Below, piece after piece: positions 32,002-43,200 of a stretch of DNA of 64,000 bases (its first letter is position 1; the number at the start of each line of letters is the position of its first letter). Source of the stretch: Flavobacterium supellecticarium. GTDB taxonomy: Bacteria; Bacteroidota; Bacteroidia; Flavobacteriales; Flavobacteriaceae. The notes beneath the pieces are model-generated. The model was not told where the DNA came from. It did no database searches and was given only the letters and a program-made list of their open reading frames with translations. The DNA lies in assembly GCF_004801375.1 (NCBI RefSeq), contig NZ_SSNZ01000001.1, forward strand, positions 930,001 to 994,000, written 5' to 3'. The translations under genes and the position numbers were made by a program.

Positions 32002-35000
32002 TTTCTTGTTCTTCTTTTGTAAAATTATCTATCTGATGTACAAATTCGTGTGATAAAGAACTATCCTCTTCATCGCGTATTAATTTTCTTCCCGCTGCCA
32101 ATGAGCCGAAAATATAATACAATCCCGGTACGATAATTACCCCGAAAACGGTTCCGAAGAGCATTCCTCCAAGTGCCGCAGAACCCAGTGTTCGGTTACC
32201 GATAGCTCCGGCTCCACTGGCAAGCATCAACGGAATTAATCCGGCGATAAACGCAAAGGAAGTCATCAGGATCGGTCGGAAACGCACTTTGGCACCTTCA
32301 ATCGCCGCTTCGAGTATCGTGGCACCTTCATGGTGCTTTTGGACGGCAAATTCGACGATTAGTACGGCGTTCTTACCGAGTAGTCCGACAAGCATGATCA
32401 ATCCGATTTGTGCATAGATATCATTTTGAAGTCCCATCATTTTCAGTAATAAAAACGAACCGAAAACCCCAACCGGAAGCGAGAAAACAACCGCCAACGG
32501 AACGATAAAGCTTTCATATTGTGCTGCTAAAACAAAATAAACGAACGACAATACGATTAAAAAGATATAAATAGATTCATTTCCTTTACCGGCTTCGTCA
32601 TACGAAAGTCCTTCCCAGGCAATATCATATCCTTTTGGTAATGATTTTTTAGCCACTTCCCGAACCGCCTGAATCGCTTCGGCTGTGGTATATCCTTTAG
32701 CAGGAAGTCCCTGAATCGCAGCCGAGTTGTACATGTTGTAACGGGTAATCTCGTTAGGTCCCTGCGTTTTCTTTAATCGCATAAAGGCTGAATACGGTAC
32801 CATTTCGCCATGATCATTTTTGATATACAGATTTAAAATATCCGATGGAAGCCTTCTGAATTTAGGATCCGATTGTACATACACTTTAAAGAAACGCTCG
32901 AATTTAATGAATCCCTGTTCGTAGGTACTACCAATAAGGATGTCCAGATTCTCCATTGCTTTTCCGATAGATACTCCTTTTTGCATGGCCAGTTGATTGT
33001 CTATCTCCAGTTCATATTGTGGATAGTTGGCCGCGAAGAACGTGAACAAACCGGTTAACTCTTTACGTTTACCCAGATCTTCCATAAACTTTTTGTTTAT
33101 CTTATCGAAGTCTTTGTAATCGACCGTAGTACTCTTATCCAAAAGACGCATTGAGAAACCTCCTGATGAACCAAATCCTGGAATGGCCGGCGGTTCGAAA
33201 AACTCAATTTTCGCACCAAGTCCTTTGGTTTTCTCTTCTAACTCTTCCATGATTTCTGTAACCGTATGCTTTCTATCCGACCATTCTTTTAGGTTGATCA
33301 AACATGTACCGGCATTGGATCCCCTACCTTCCGTCATGATCTCATAACCTGCCAGTGAGGACACTGATTCTACACCATCCACGTGCTCACAAATTTTTTG
33401 TAAGCGTTGCGAAACCTGGTTAGTCGTTTCCAATGTCGATCCCGGAGGTGTCTGAATAATCGCATAAATTGTTCCCTGATCTTCACTTGGAATAAATCCG
33501 GACGGAAGAATCTTATTCACAAAGAAAGTACCGGCACAGAAGGCTATCAATACTCCGAATGTTAGCCATCTTCTACTTACAATTGATTTCAGTAGGCTTA
33601 CATATTTACCGGTCATTTTATCAAAAACACGGTTAAAACTGTCCAAACTTTTGGTCAGTAAATTCTTTTTAGTCTCTTTTCCATGGTTATTTTTCAATAA
33701 CATCGCACACAATACCGGTGTCAGCGTAAGTGCAATCAGGGCCGAAATTACAATCGAACTCGCCATCGTAATGGAGAACTGGCGGTAGAACGTTCCAACA
33801 GGTCCGGACATAAAGGATATCGGTACAAATACAGACACCATTACCGCTGTAATTGCGATAATTGCACCACTAATTTCACCCAATACTAATTTCACCGCCT
33901 GATATGGCGTTATGTGTGGGAATTCTTCAAATTTGGCATGAACTGCCTCGACGACGACGATCGCATCATCGACCACAATACCAATGGCCAGTACAAGAGC
34001 AAAAAGGGTTACCAGGTTGATCGAGATTCCAAAAAACTGAATAACAAAGAAGGCACCAATTAAGGAAACCGGAACCGCTAATATCGGAATCAGCGTGGAA
34101 CGCCAGTCACCGAGGAAGATAAATACTACCAGTGCCACTAATATAAAGGCATCACGCAAGGTATCGACAACCTGTTCCATTGAAGCATCCAGGAATTTCG
34201 ATACGTCATAACTGATTTTATAGTCCAATCCCGGCGGGAAGGTTTCTTTCATTTCCTCCAGCTTGGCTTTTACCTGTTTGATTACATCGTTGGCATTACT
34301 ACCGTAATTTTGTTTTAATACAATTGAAGCCGAAGGATGTCCATCTAAATTGGAATAGATATCGAAGAATTCACTCCCCAGTTCCGCCCGTCCGATATCT
34401 TTTAATCGGATACTTTCCCCATCTGCATTGGCCCGGATAATTACATTTTCATATTCTGATGGTTCACTATAACGTCCTTTATACGTTAAAACGTATTCCA
34501 GAGATTGTGCCTGAATACCGGAACTTTGCCCGATACGTCCCGGACGTCCCACGATACTCTGTTCGCCCAGCGCTTTCATTACTTCATCTACTGAAACATT
34601 ATACGCTCGCATACGATCCGGATTTAACCAAATACGCATCGCATAGGTTCTACTTCCTAATATCTGAGATCGGGCAACCCCTTTAATACGGTTAATCTCA
34701 GGAAGCATTTTTACGTTGGCATAATTGTACAGGAATTTTTCATCCATGTTTTTGCCTTTCGCATACAGGTTGATATACATCAACATACTGGGCTGGATCG
34801 GTGTTATCACCACCCCTTCCCGTTGTACCAGTTCGGGTAGTAACGGCATTACCTGATCCACCCTTGTTTTGACCCTTACCACTGCCTGATTCGGATCGGT
34901 ACCGGGTTCGAAGATGATTCTTAAAGTCGCTTCACCGGCACTGGTTGCATCGGTTGCCATATAACGCATATCCTGAACTCCATTGATGGCATTTTCTAAT

Positions 35001-35191
35001 GTGATCAACGTTGATTTCACCAATACATCGGCGCTGGATCCCGGATAAGCGATAAAAATATTTACTGTTGTTGGCGCAATATCTGGAAATTGCGATGTGG
35101 GCAACTGTTTAATTGCCAGGGAGCCCATAAAGACAATCATAATCGAAATTACAATCGCAAATACAGGTCTATGTATAAATTTACTAAACAT
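31994..35191 (-). CDS. RND multidrug efflux permease (HAE1/AcrB-like)
   Basis: A 1065-residue pump of full AcrB length. It has the N-terminal helix (FIHRPVFAIVISIMIVFMGS), a porter entry of KQLPTSQFPDIAPTTVNI, and the transmembrane relay region LVLAIGIVVDDAIVVVEAVH with the two adjacent Asp of the drug-efflux branch. It also has FRPILMTSFAFIAGLIPLM near the C-terminus. It exports hydrophobic or amphiphilic compounds using the proton gradient, as a trimer in the inner membrane. It lies between its adaptor (23 bp upstream) and its outer-membrane factor (overlapping). Confidence 0.94.
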   Translation of the reverse strand: MFSKFIHRPVFAIVISIMIVFMGSLAIKQLPTSQFPDIAPTTVNIFIAYPGSSADVLVKSTLITLENAINGVQDMRYMATDATSAGEATLRIIFEPGTDPNQAVVRVKTRVDQVMPLLPELVQREGVVITPIQPSMLMYINLYAKGKNMDEKFLYNYANVKMLPEINRIKGVARSQILGSRTYAMRIWLNPDRMRAYNVSVDEVMKALGEQSIVGRPGRIGQSSGIQAQSLEYVLTYKGRYSEPSEYENVIIRANADGESIRLKDIGRAELGSEFFDIYSNLDGHPSASIVLKQNYGSNANDVIKQVKAKLEEMKETFPPGLDYKISYDVSKFLDASMEQVVDTLRDAFILVALVVFIFLGDWRSTLIPILAVPVSLIGAFFVIQFFGISINLVTLFALVLAIGIVVDDAIVVVEAVHAKFEEFPHITPYQAVKLVLGEISGAIIAITAVMVSVFVPISFMSGPVGTFYRQFSITMASSIVISALIALTLTPVLCAMLLKNNHGKETKKNLLTKSLDSFNRVFDKMTGKYVSLLKSIVSRRWLTFGVLIAFCAGTFFVNKILPSGFIPSEDQGTIYAIIQTPPGSTLETTNQVSQRLQKICEHVDGVESVSSLAGYEIMTEGRGSNAGTCLINLKEWSDRKHTVTEIMEELEEKTKGLGAKIEFFEPPAIPGFGSSGGFSMRLLDKSTTVDYKDFDKINKKFMEDLGKRKELTGLFTFFAANYPQYELEIDNQLAMQKGVSIGKAMENLDILIGSTYEQGFIKFERFFKVYVQSDPKFRRLPSDILNLYIKNDHGEMVPYSAFMRLKKTQGPNEITRYNMYNSAAIQGLPAKGYTTAEAIQAVREVAKKSLPKGYDIAWEGLSYDEAGKGNESIYIFLIVLSFVYFVLAAQYESFIVPLAVVFSLPVGVFGSFLLLKMMGLQNDIYAQIGLIMLVGLLGKNAVLIVEFAVQKHHEGATILEAAIEGAKVRFRPILMTSFAFIAGLIPLMLASGAGAIGNRTLGSAALGGMLFGTVFGVIIVPGLYYIFGSLAAGRKLIRDEEDSSLSHEFVHQIDNFTKEEQENE

Positions 35192-35214
35192 GTTTTCTCT
35201 TTTTAGTTATTCGA

Positions 35215-36300
35215 TTATTCTGCATATAGCTCTAAATGCGACATAACATATTCGGGCTTCTCAAATTTGTAATTGATTTTTTCATTCTCTTTTACAAGAC
35301 GAATTCCTTCGATAAGCACCTTATCAGTAAGTGCCAGGCCACTTTTAATCACGAAAATATGTGGTAATTCTGCTGCGATTTGAATTTCTCTTGATCGCAA
35401 TACATTGTCTTTATCAACTACATATACATACTTTTTGTCCAGGACTTCAAAAGTTGCTTTTTGAGGAATCAGGATGGCATTTTTAAGAGGAATTCCCATT
35501 TTGATATTCCCCGTTTCCCCGTGGCGTAACAATCCTTTCGGGTTCGGGAATGTTGCTCTGAAGGCAATATTTCCGGTTTCATTATTAAACTCTCCTTCAA
35601 TCGTTTCTACCACACCTGAATGATCAAACATTTTATTGTTTGCCATTAACAGGCCTACTTTCGGAGCACTATCACTTTTCACCTTGGCTTTATAATCCAG
35701 ATACTCAGCCTCCGGTACATTATAATATACCCACATTTTACTGTTATCCGAAAGATTGGTTAACAGATCACCTTCCTCTACAAGGCTTCCCTGTCTTACA
35801 TGAAAACGGTCGATGATCCCGTCGAACGGAGCGCGGATTTCGGTAAATCCAAGGTGTACTTGTGTTAGCGCTAATTCGGCTTTTGCCTTATCCAATTTCG
35901 CTTTCGCCATAGCCAATTCATTTGGCGCAACTACATTTTTATCGGCAAGTCGTTTGGTATTTTTATATTCAATTTCGGCAAAACTCGCTTCAGCAGCTGC
36001 TTTTTGTGTTTCTGCCTGGTATAATTTTGGCATGATCTGGAATAACAATTGTCCTTTTTTAACAAATTGTCCTTCATCTACAAAAATTTTCTCCAGATAT
36101 CCACGTTCCTGAGCTCTAAGCTCAATATGTTGAATGGAGTGAATCTGGGACACATAATCCTTTGTAATCATTGTATCCTTTTGAACAGGATTGGTTACCA
36201 GATATTTCACCTGATCTTCTTTTTCGTTTTCTTTTTTTGACGTACAGCCAATGGAACACAACAAGGTACATAACCCTGTGAGCATTAGGATTTTCTTCAT
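35215..36300 (-). CDS. RND efflux periplasmic adaptor (AcrA/MexE-like lipoprotein)
   Basis: A 361-residue adaptor with lipobox CSIGC (Cys19). Lipoyl-type halves QERGYLEKIFVDEGQFVKKG and EIRAPFDGIIDRFHVRQGS flank a coiled-coil hairpin (about 95-150). Beta-barrel and membrane-proximal domains follow. It is the first gene of the adaptor-permease-channel operon. No dedicated regulator is adjacent. Confidence 0.92.
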   Translation of the reverse strand: MKKILMLTGLCTLLCSIGCTSKKENEKEDQVKYLVTNPVQKDTMITKDYVSQIHSIQHIELRAQERGYLEKIFVDEGQFVKKGQLLFQIMPKLYQAETQKAAAEASFAEIEYKNTKRLADKNVVAPNELAMAKAKLDKAKAELALTQVHLGFTEIRAPFDGIIDRFHVRQGSLVEEGDLLTNLSDNSKMWVYYNVPEAEYLDYKAKVKSDSAPKVGLLMANNKMFDHSGVVETIEGEFNNETGNIAFRATFPNPKGLLRHGETGNIKMGIPLKNAILIPQKATFEVLDKKYVYVVDKDNVLRSREIQIAAELPHIFVIKSGLALTDKVLIEGIRLVKENEKINYKFEKPEYVMSHLELYAE

Positions 36301-36455
36301 AATGGTTTTGCTTTTAAGCAGTATAAAATTTTATTGATTTTTTAGTGTACGGGCATAGATATCCTTACTCCGAAACGGGCAAAAAACCCAGGAGCGCAGT
36401 GCCGCAAAACAAATGTTAGTGGAGATAGCGTTTTAACGCCAATGGTGGTTTGGAA

Positions 36456-36872
36456 TCAAATCCTGATAACGCGGAAGATGATAAATTTTTTGCAGGAAGG
36501 CAAAAACAAAAAAGGCTTACAAAGTTGTAAGCGCTTTTTTATAGTGTAGTAATCCCTAGCGGGTACTTGTGTGTATAATACGGTAGTAAAATAATTATTT
36601 AACTCCAACCATTTTTTAGAAGACGTCAGTTCATTTTCTTCGGTCTCATTATCGGTAGGATATGTTTTGTCATTTAATTTTTCTACATGGCATGAAGTAT
36701 AATTTGTGATATCACTCAGTGCACTGTATACACCAGCGTTCTGAAATTTTTCAGAATTTCCACTTGTTTCATAGCCCAAAAACTGCTGATGTGCCGTACG
36801 GGCAAAAAGCCCGACAGATCCGCTCAGCAGCACAAAACAAAGTGCTATAAAAAGTCTAATTCTTAACTTCAT
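36456..36872 (-). CDS. Small exported hypothetical protein
   Basis: Up to 138 residues. The signal sequence MKLRIRLFIALCFVLLSGSVGLFA is clear. The mature part (TAHQQFLGYETSGNSEKFQN, SHVEKLNDKTYPTDN region) is polar and of unknown family. The frame runs through a terminator-like hairpin at 36508-36540, giving an implausible basic tail (KKRLQLCKPFLFLPS). The true C-terminus is therefore probably near residue 110 and the tail may reflect a frameshift or lost stop. Confidence 0.6.
   Translation of the reverse strand: MKLRIRLFIALCFVLLSGSVGLFARTAHQQFLGYETSGNSEKFQNAGVYSALSDITNYTSCHVEKLNDKTYPTDNETEENELTSSKKWLELNNYFTTVLYTQVPARDYYTIKKRLQLCKPFLFLPSCKKFIIFRVIRI
36508..36540. terminator. Hairpin with flanking A and T tracts
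   Basis: GCTTACAA/TTGTAAGC 8-bp stem, two-base loop, with A-rich and T-rich flanks. It lies inside the 3' end of the small exported protein's frame. The following gap 36873-37177 upstream of that gene shows nothing else recognisable. Confidence 0.65.
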
Positions 36873-37177
36873 AATAATGGATTCAAAATTATATAAAGTT
36901 GTGTATACAGACCTTTTATAAAATGTTAAATTTTCAATAAAATAATACGCGTCAATCCAGGCTGTTTTTCCGGTTATGAATCGGTTACAGGCATTTTCAA
37001 AACTTTCAAAAGCGAGAAAACAATTCTTTTAAAAACACATCCCCAAAGCAAGAACCAGAACACAAACAATTATATTTCAAAGCTTTAACAATTAACCCGA
37101 TAACTTTCCTACATTTTCATTCTCGAAAACAGTAACCCAATACAATGTCGGTCATCGTATCCATACGTTCTATTTTA

Positions 37178-37540
37178 TTATTTGTGCGTATTTTTCACTA
37201 CATAATTTTTTCGAAACTCGTCCAATTTTTTAGGACTTCTGTTAATTAATCGTTCGTTTAAAGCGACTTCTATGTCTGACATACGATAAAGGCATTTTCC
37301 TCTTAATTTTGTATACGGCAATAATTCGTCCTTACGCAAACGCTGTAATGTTTTGGTACTAATATGGAATAATTGACATACATCATAATTGTCCATCCAT
37401 ATTTCCTCCTGCTCTTTTGACGGTTTAGGTTTTGCGTCGTCTGATTTAATGTATTCTTCAATTTTTGCAATTTTTGCTAATAGCATCTGATATGCTTTGC
37501 TTTCTAAAGTAACTAACTCCATAATTTCTGTTTTTTTCAA
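37178..37540 (-). CDS. MerR-like/HTH_17 DNA-binding protein
   Basis: A 120-residue protein whose C-terminal half carries a helix-turn-helix of the excisionase-like type: WMDNYDVCQLFHISTKTLQRLRKDELLPYTKLRGKCLYRMSDIEVAL. An N-terminal helix (1-40) may dimerise. Translation may begin at Met6. Such proteins are frequent in mobile elements and integrated plasmids of Bacteroidota, often as excision or replication accessories. Here it stands alone next to a decayed gene, so it may be the remains of an element. The 37541-37863 stretch upstream holds no recognisable gene. Confidence 0.75.
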   Translation of the reverse strand: MKKTEIMELVTLESKAYQMLLAKIAKIEEYIKSDDAKPKPSKEQEEIWMDNYDVCQLFHISTKTLQRLRKDELLPYTKLRGKCLYRMSDIEVALNERLINRSPKKLDEFRKNYVVKNTHK

Positions 37541-37863
37541 TAAACAATAAAAGTTTCGTCTCCGTTAACGTTTTCTAAAAGTATCCCGATTTTTTATTTT
37601 TATAATCTATTTGGCTCTTTCTTAGTATGTTTTGACCTATAATTCCTTTTTTTAAAACTCGATTTATTTTCTGTTTTCCAAAAGATAGGGTCGTCAAATC
37701 GTTATAAACAACGCTGCTTAGGTGCTTTTATTCAAATATTTCCCTACTATTGATTACCAAACTATAAATCATTAAATTGATTTCCATTTCGTATAGTAAC
37801 CTCAAAATCTGATGATATGATTAACTTTATCCAAACTGCATTCCGGTTTTTTAATAATACCCG

Positions 37864-38663
37864 ATGTTTTTTTGTTTTTTTGTTTTTTTTCTCCTAATTT
37901 TCCTCACACCAGAAACTACAAAAACCTGTAAACGTTTGGTTTACAAAGGCTCTAACTATACGATCATCACCGCACGATCCATGGATTGGAAGGACGAAAT
38001 ACCAGCGAACCTTTGGCTTTTTTCTGGAGGAATGGAACGCAACGGAGAAGCAGGAAAAAACTGTTTGCTTTGAAAATCCAAATATGGTAGTTTGATCACA
38101 AGTGCTTATGATATTTCCACAACCGATGGTATGACTGAGAAAGGTCTTGTTCCGAATGTTTTATGGTTGGTCGAATCAAATATCCGTCTTATGATTTGAA
38201 TGGAACACAAAAAGGACTGGTTATTTCGACATGGGCACAATATGTTCTGGACAATTTTGCGACTATTAGTGAAGCTGTATCGGATTTAAGCAAAGAACGA
38301 TTTGTCGTGGCTTCTGATTTTATTCCGGGTACCGATAAATTTACGACACTCCATTTATCGATTTTCGATATTTATGGTGGTAATGCCATTTTTGAATATA
38401 TTAATGGTAAACTGGTTATTCATCACGATCCTACTTATACCGTAATGACCAACTCACCTATTTTTTGAAAAACAGCTGGCTTTACATAATTACTGGAAAA
38501 ACATTCCGGGTAACATCATGCTTCCGGGTACCAATCGTGCAGCTGATCGTTTTACCCGAGCCAAATATTACCTGAGTAGATTCCTCAAACAGATGATACC
38601 CGAATTGCTGTAGGAAGTGTTTTTAGTTTAATCCTGTATCGTTATTTTAGGACTAGTCATGAA
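37864..38663 (+). pseudogene. Linear amide C-N hydrolase (penicillin V acylase-like), frameshifted
   Basis: Conceptual joining of frames gives a clear Ntn-hydrolase: KTCKRLVYKGSNYTIITARS with the nucleophile Cys, MDWKDEIPANLW, then ITSAYDISTTDGMTEKG, VLWLVESKYPSYDLNG, TWAQYVLDNFATI, YINGKLVIHHDPTY, TNSPIFEKQLALHNYW and TNRAADR. The frame changes near 38073, near 38178, near 38467 (one extra T in a T run) and near 38580. The expected C-terminal 70 or so residues are missing, replaced by the end of the convergent esterase gene. It is certainly non-functional. Confidence 0.85.
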
Positions 38664-38664
38664 T

Positions 38665-39837
38665 CTATCGGTTAATTAACAGCTTTTTATGTACTTTAAA
38701 GCGTTTTTCAATTCCGGTTACCTCAACCCAATACATTCCTCCATTGGGTAAATCTCTTACCGTTATCGTTCCGTTACCAGATATTAATTTACATTTTTCA
38801 TGGATAATTTCTCTCCCGATTCCGTCATACACAATAACAGTACAAGCTTCGTTTTCATATTGCTGATGTCCACTCAAACGAATATTGATCTGATTTCCTG
38901 TGAGCGGATTTGGATAAACCGCTAATTCTGTTTGCAAAGCTTCCCACGACGGATTCGCAAGTGTACTCGTTTTTTTGAAAAATTTCCAGATTTCATCGGT
39001 ATAGGAAATATCGCTATTATCTTCATCGTTTAGCCATCTGTGAAAACCGCCATTTATTTTAAACAATTCGATTATAGCGTTATTAAAATCGCTGGTATAC
39101 CGATAATGATCTACAGTAAAACCATCATTAATCCGATCCGGTAAAAAATGATGTTCCGCCTCCGGCTTACTTTTATTATTTTTTTTCCAGAACGCTAACA
39201 TCATACTCACATTACTCCCATATGCATTATTCATATACGCCACCACACTATCTCCTGTACCGTGAAAATGAGCAATTGAAACGGGTCGAACCGAAATTGT
39301 TTCCAGCATAGGTAGCAAACTTTCACCTATGGTTCCGGCCACAGAAGCAAAAGCAGTTATTTTATCATTTAATTCCAAAGCCAACCTATGCACCATAAAA
39401 CCGCCCATCGAAAATCCAAAAGCAAATACCTTATCCGGAACAATTGCATATTGTTCGGAAATCATAACAATCAGCGTTCTAATGAAGTCCACATCATCAA
39501 TGCTTTCATTAAATTGTTTTCCGGGGCCTATCCCTGCACCGGAATTCCACGCCGTATACCCCAGAATTGTATCGTGCAATGCCTGTGGGCAAACGACAAT
39601 GATTTGCTCCTGATTGGCCAAACGTTCTATATTTATGGTTTTACTAAATGCCTCCGCGGTGTCACTCATTCCATGTAATGCCATAATTAAAGAAGTCGAT
39701 TGGGAAGGTTGAAAATTTTCCGGTATGTAGAGCCGGTATTCCCGTTCGAGAGTATTATGCGAGATTGTCCTATTAAACCATTGTGCCATTGCTGGACAGG
39801 TTAGCATTATCAAAAGTCCAAAAATTACTTTTTTCAT
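38665..39837 (-). CDS. T9SS-secreted PHB-depolymerase-like esterase
   Basis: A 390-residue secreted alpha/beta hydrolase. The signal peptide is MKKVIFGLLIMLTCPAMAQ. An oxyanion-type segment LIMALHGMSD, the nucleophile elbow GFSMGG with Ser143, and a late FHRWLNDEDN containing the probable catalytic His match the LpqC/polyhydroxybutyrate depolymerase group. These enzymes also include feruloyl and acetylxylan esterases. Residues about 305-390 form a type A sorting domain (AVYPNPLTGNQINIRL ... GMYWVEV) for type IX secretion. It is monocistronic and convergent with the acylase pseudogene. Confidence 0.85.
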   Translation of the reverse strand: MKKVIFGLLIMLTCPAMAQWFNRTISHNTLEREYRLYIPENFQPSQSTSLIMALHGMSDTAEAFSKTINIERLANQEQIIVVCPQALHDTILGYTAWNSGAGIGPGKQFNESIDDVDFIRTLIVMISEQYAIVPDKVFAFGFSMGGFMVHRLALELNDKITAFASVAGTIGESLLPMLETISVRPVSIAHFHGTGDSVVAYMNNAYGSNVSMMLAFWKKNNKSKPEAEHHFLPDRINDGFTVDHYRYTSDFNNAIIELFKINGGFHRWLNDEDNSDISYTDEIWKFFKKTSTLANPSWEALQTELAVYPNPLTGNQINIRLSGHQQYENEACTVIVYDGIGREIIHEKCKLISGNGTITVRDLPNGGMYWVEVTGIEKRFKVHKKLLINR

Positions 39838-40246
39838 TAATTCTATTTTTTATTAAAAACTTTCTTTTGTAATCATAAAATAGAAAGTATTATAATGCTC
39901 CCAAAAGTGATGCACTCTTTTTCAAGAAAAATGACTTGTTTGAACAACTTCTCTCATAAAATCCAACCCAATTGAACATATTCGATTTTACCCCATTCAA
40001 CTGCTTAACAATTACATCACGTATAGCATAGTTATCAAAAAACACAAATAATTCGCATTACGCCTGTACTTAAACCTAAAAATCTGTCATTTCATTTAAC
40101 AAATAATTTAAACCGGTAACATTCTGTTTAATAAAGAATAACCTACAGCTTACTATAACACAATCTTAGAAACGGTAATTTTTAACACCTAGCCGTTATG
40201 TTTGTATTGTATTGATAATCAATAGTACAACCAAATCTTTTAATTT
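39838..40246. other. Long AT-rich upstream region
   Basis: About 410 bp between divergent genes. It contains a TATGTTTG promoter element at 40198-40205 for the large surface protein. No other gene, hairpin or repeat was seen. Confidence 0.5.
40198..40205 (+). promoter_or_regulatory. TAnnTTTG promoter element
   Basis: TATGTTTG, 42 bp upstream of the start of the 1471-residue surface protein. Confidence 0.6.
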
Positions 40247-43200
40247 ATGAAAACACATTTACACAAGACAATCGGCAATGCCGGTCTTCTGTTCACGGCC
40301 TTACTGGCCTCGACTGTGATGTGGGGTCAGGTAACCTTACCGGGTACCTCTCCTTACTCCGAAAATTTTAACACCACACCAGGTGCAACGGGAACTACGT
40401 ATCCTACGGGATGGACATCGTATAACGGTACGGCTGTGGACAATGCCATGACAGTGGGTAATGCTACTTCTAGTGGAGGTGCAAACTACAACTATGGGTC
40501 AAAAATCGGGATCCTTGGTTCTGGAAGTGCATTTGTACCGGGATCAATTGTATTGCGACTAACCAATACAACAGGTAAATCAAACTTAAAAATTTCGTAT
40601 GATATAATCAAAATCAGAGAGCAAGCCCGTAGCAATTCTTTTGATCTTGAGATCAGTACAACCTCAGCTACCAGCGGGTTTACAGCGGTGAGCGGAGGAG
40701 CTTATGCATCCGGTACACTTGCAGAAGGTACCGTAACCAATTATACGAATATTGATCTTTCTGCCATCGACAATAACACCGGAAACGTATGGATCCGTTG
40801 GAAATACGATGAAATCAGCGGATCAGGTAGTCGTGACGGTATTGCTTTAGACAATGTAGTGGTATCATGGTCCGATGCTCCAACAGTAACTACTGTAGCT
40901 GCTTCAGCAATCACAGCGTCTTCAGCTACACTTAACGGTACGCTTAATGCTAATGGAACAACTTCTACTGCTGCTTTTAACTGGGGTACTTCTTCTGCTT
41001 ACGGAAACAGCATTGCTGCCAATCCATCATCAGTAAGTGGAACCACTGCTACAGGAATCAGTGCTGTATTAAACACTTTATTACCGAATACACAGTATTT
41101 CTTCAGAGCTGTTGGAACAGCTGGAAGTGCTGTTTCTAACGGAGCAGGTGCTAACTTCTATACCGCTGCCAATGTTCCGGGAATTTTAACTGTGAACAAT
41201 CCTGGAATTTACACTTTGGATATCACGGTAAACGCTACAACGCAAAACAATAATCCTGCCGTTACAACCTATGCCATCCGTGAAATCAACGGAAGCTATG
41301 TACAGGCTAACGGTACTTTAGGGGTTAATCCGGTTTGGAGAACTGCTGCTCAATGGGGAACTATTACCGTAACTGGTCTTGCCGACAATACCGCTTATAC
41401 TTTTAGTGTAAAAGCCAGAAATCAGGCTACTCCGGCAGTAGAAACTAGCTTTAGTGCCGATGTTACTGCCAGTACTTTAGTAAATACTTTACCAACATTA
41501 ACTGTTGGTACAATCCGTACATTCGGAGAGGTTTGTGTGAACCAGTTCTCAGAAGTACGTAACTTTATCGTAGAAGGAATCAACATGACTACAGCTCCTT
41601 TGGAAATAGGTCCTTTAGCCGGATATGAGTTTTCAGAAACCGCAACAGGTCCTTTCGTTGCTACTTTATCTATCGCTCAGGCTGGTGGTACACTTAATCA
41701 GACCGTATACATCCGTTTTGCTCCAACAACTACAGGTACTCACAACGGAAACATTGCAATTGTTGGTGGTGGTGCTCCGGCTGTTACCATTGCAGCTTCC
41801 GGAACAGGAATCAACACGCAATCGACTATCACTACAATTGAAGCTGGTGCTTTAACAGCTGCTACTGCTAAAGTTACCTCTGAAGTAAGTGCCGAAGGAT
41901 GTTCGACTGTAACAGAAAGAGGAATTGTTTATAGTACATCGGCTAACCCGGTAATCGGTGGAACCAATGTAATCAAGGTTACAGATGCCGGAACCGGTAT
42001 CGGAAATTATGTTACCAGCTTATCGGGTTTAATTGGAGGCACAGTGTACTATACAAAAGGATACAGTGTTAATAACGGTGGAACTACCTACGGTCAGGAA
42101 TTGACTTTCACTACAGCTCCGGTTATTGCTCCTGTTGCTACAGATGCAACTAACGTATCACACAACAGTTTCACAGCCAACTGGGATGCTTCAGAAGGAG
42201 CTGCCAGCTACCGTCTTGACGTAAGTGAATCGGCTACTTTTGGTTCTTCAGCTCCGGCTACTGATCTTTTCTTCTCCGAATATGTAGAAGGTACATCAAC
42301 AAACAAATATGTGGAAATCTATAACGGAACGGGTGCTGCTGTTAACTTATCAGACTACCGTGTACGTTTATATTCAAACGGAAGCTCTAGTGCTTCTGGT
42401 TCGGCAAATGACGTACAATTATCCGGTACTTTAGCTAACGGAAGCACTATAGTGTTACGTAACTCGGGAGCTTCTATCTACTCCGGAACAGCTACAGTGG
42501 TGGCTTCAGTTAACTTCAACGGCAATGATGCTGTAGCGCTTTACAAAGTTTCAACAAACGCTAACGTAGATATCATCGGAAGAATCGGTCAAGATCCGGG
42601 AGCAGCCTGGACAAGCGGTTCAGTAAGCACTCTTGATCAAACTTTAGTTCGTAAAGCTTTTGTAACATCTGGTGTAACGGTAAATCCAACTTCAGGATTC
42701 CCTACATTGGCTACAGAATGGGATGCTTTACCATTAAACGATGTATCCAACTTAGGGACACACACTTTTGCGGGTATCGCTCCTTCATTTGTTGCCGGTT
42801 ATGATAACCTAACCGTAAATGGTACACAACATAACGTAACAGGCTTAACTCCTGAAAAACACTACTACTACCGTGTAAGAGCTGTTGCCGGAAACACAAG
42901 TGACAACTCAAACACTATCGAAGTAGTTACGATCGCGAACACACAACCTACATTCACGGTAACCGCATTGACTAACTTCGGTGACGTTTGTAGTAACACT
43001 GTAAGTGCTGTACAAAACTTTACTTTATCCGGAATCAACCTTACTACTGATGCTATCGAAGTAGGACCAGCTGCTGGTTTCACTTTTGCAACTGATGCTG
43101 CGGGACCATTTACATCGACTCTTTCATTAACACAAGCCGGAGGAACCTATACTCAGGTTATCTATGTACGTTTTGAGCCTACAACTGTAGCCGCTTATAA

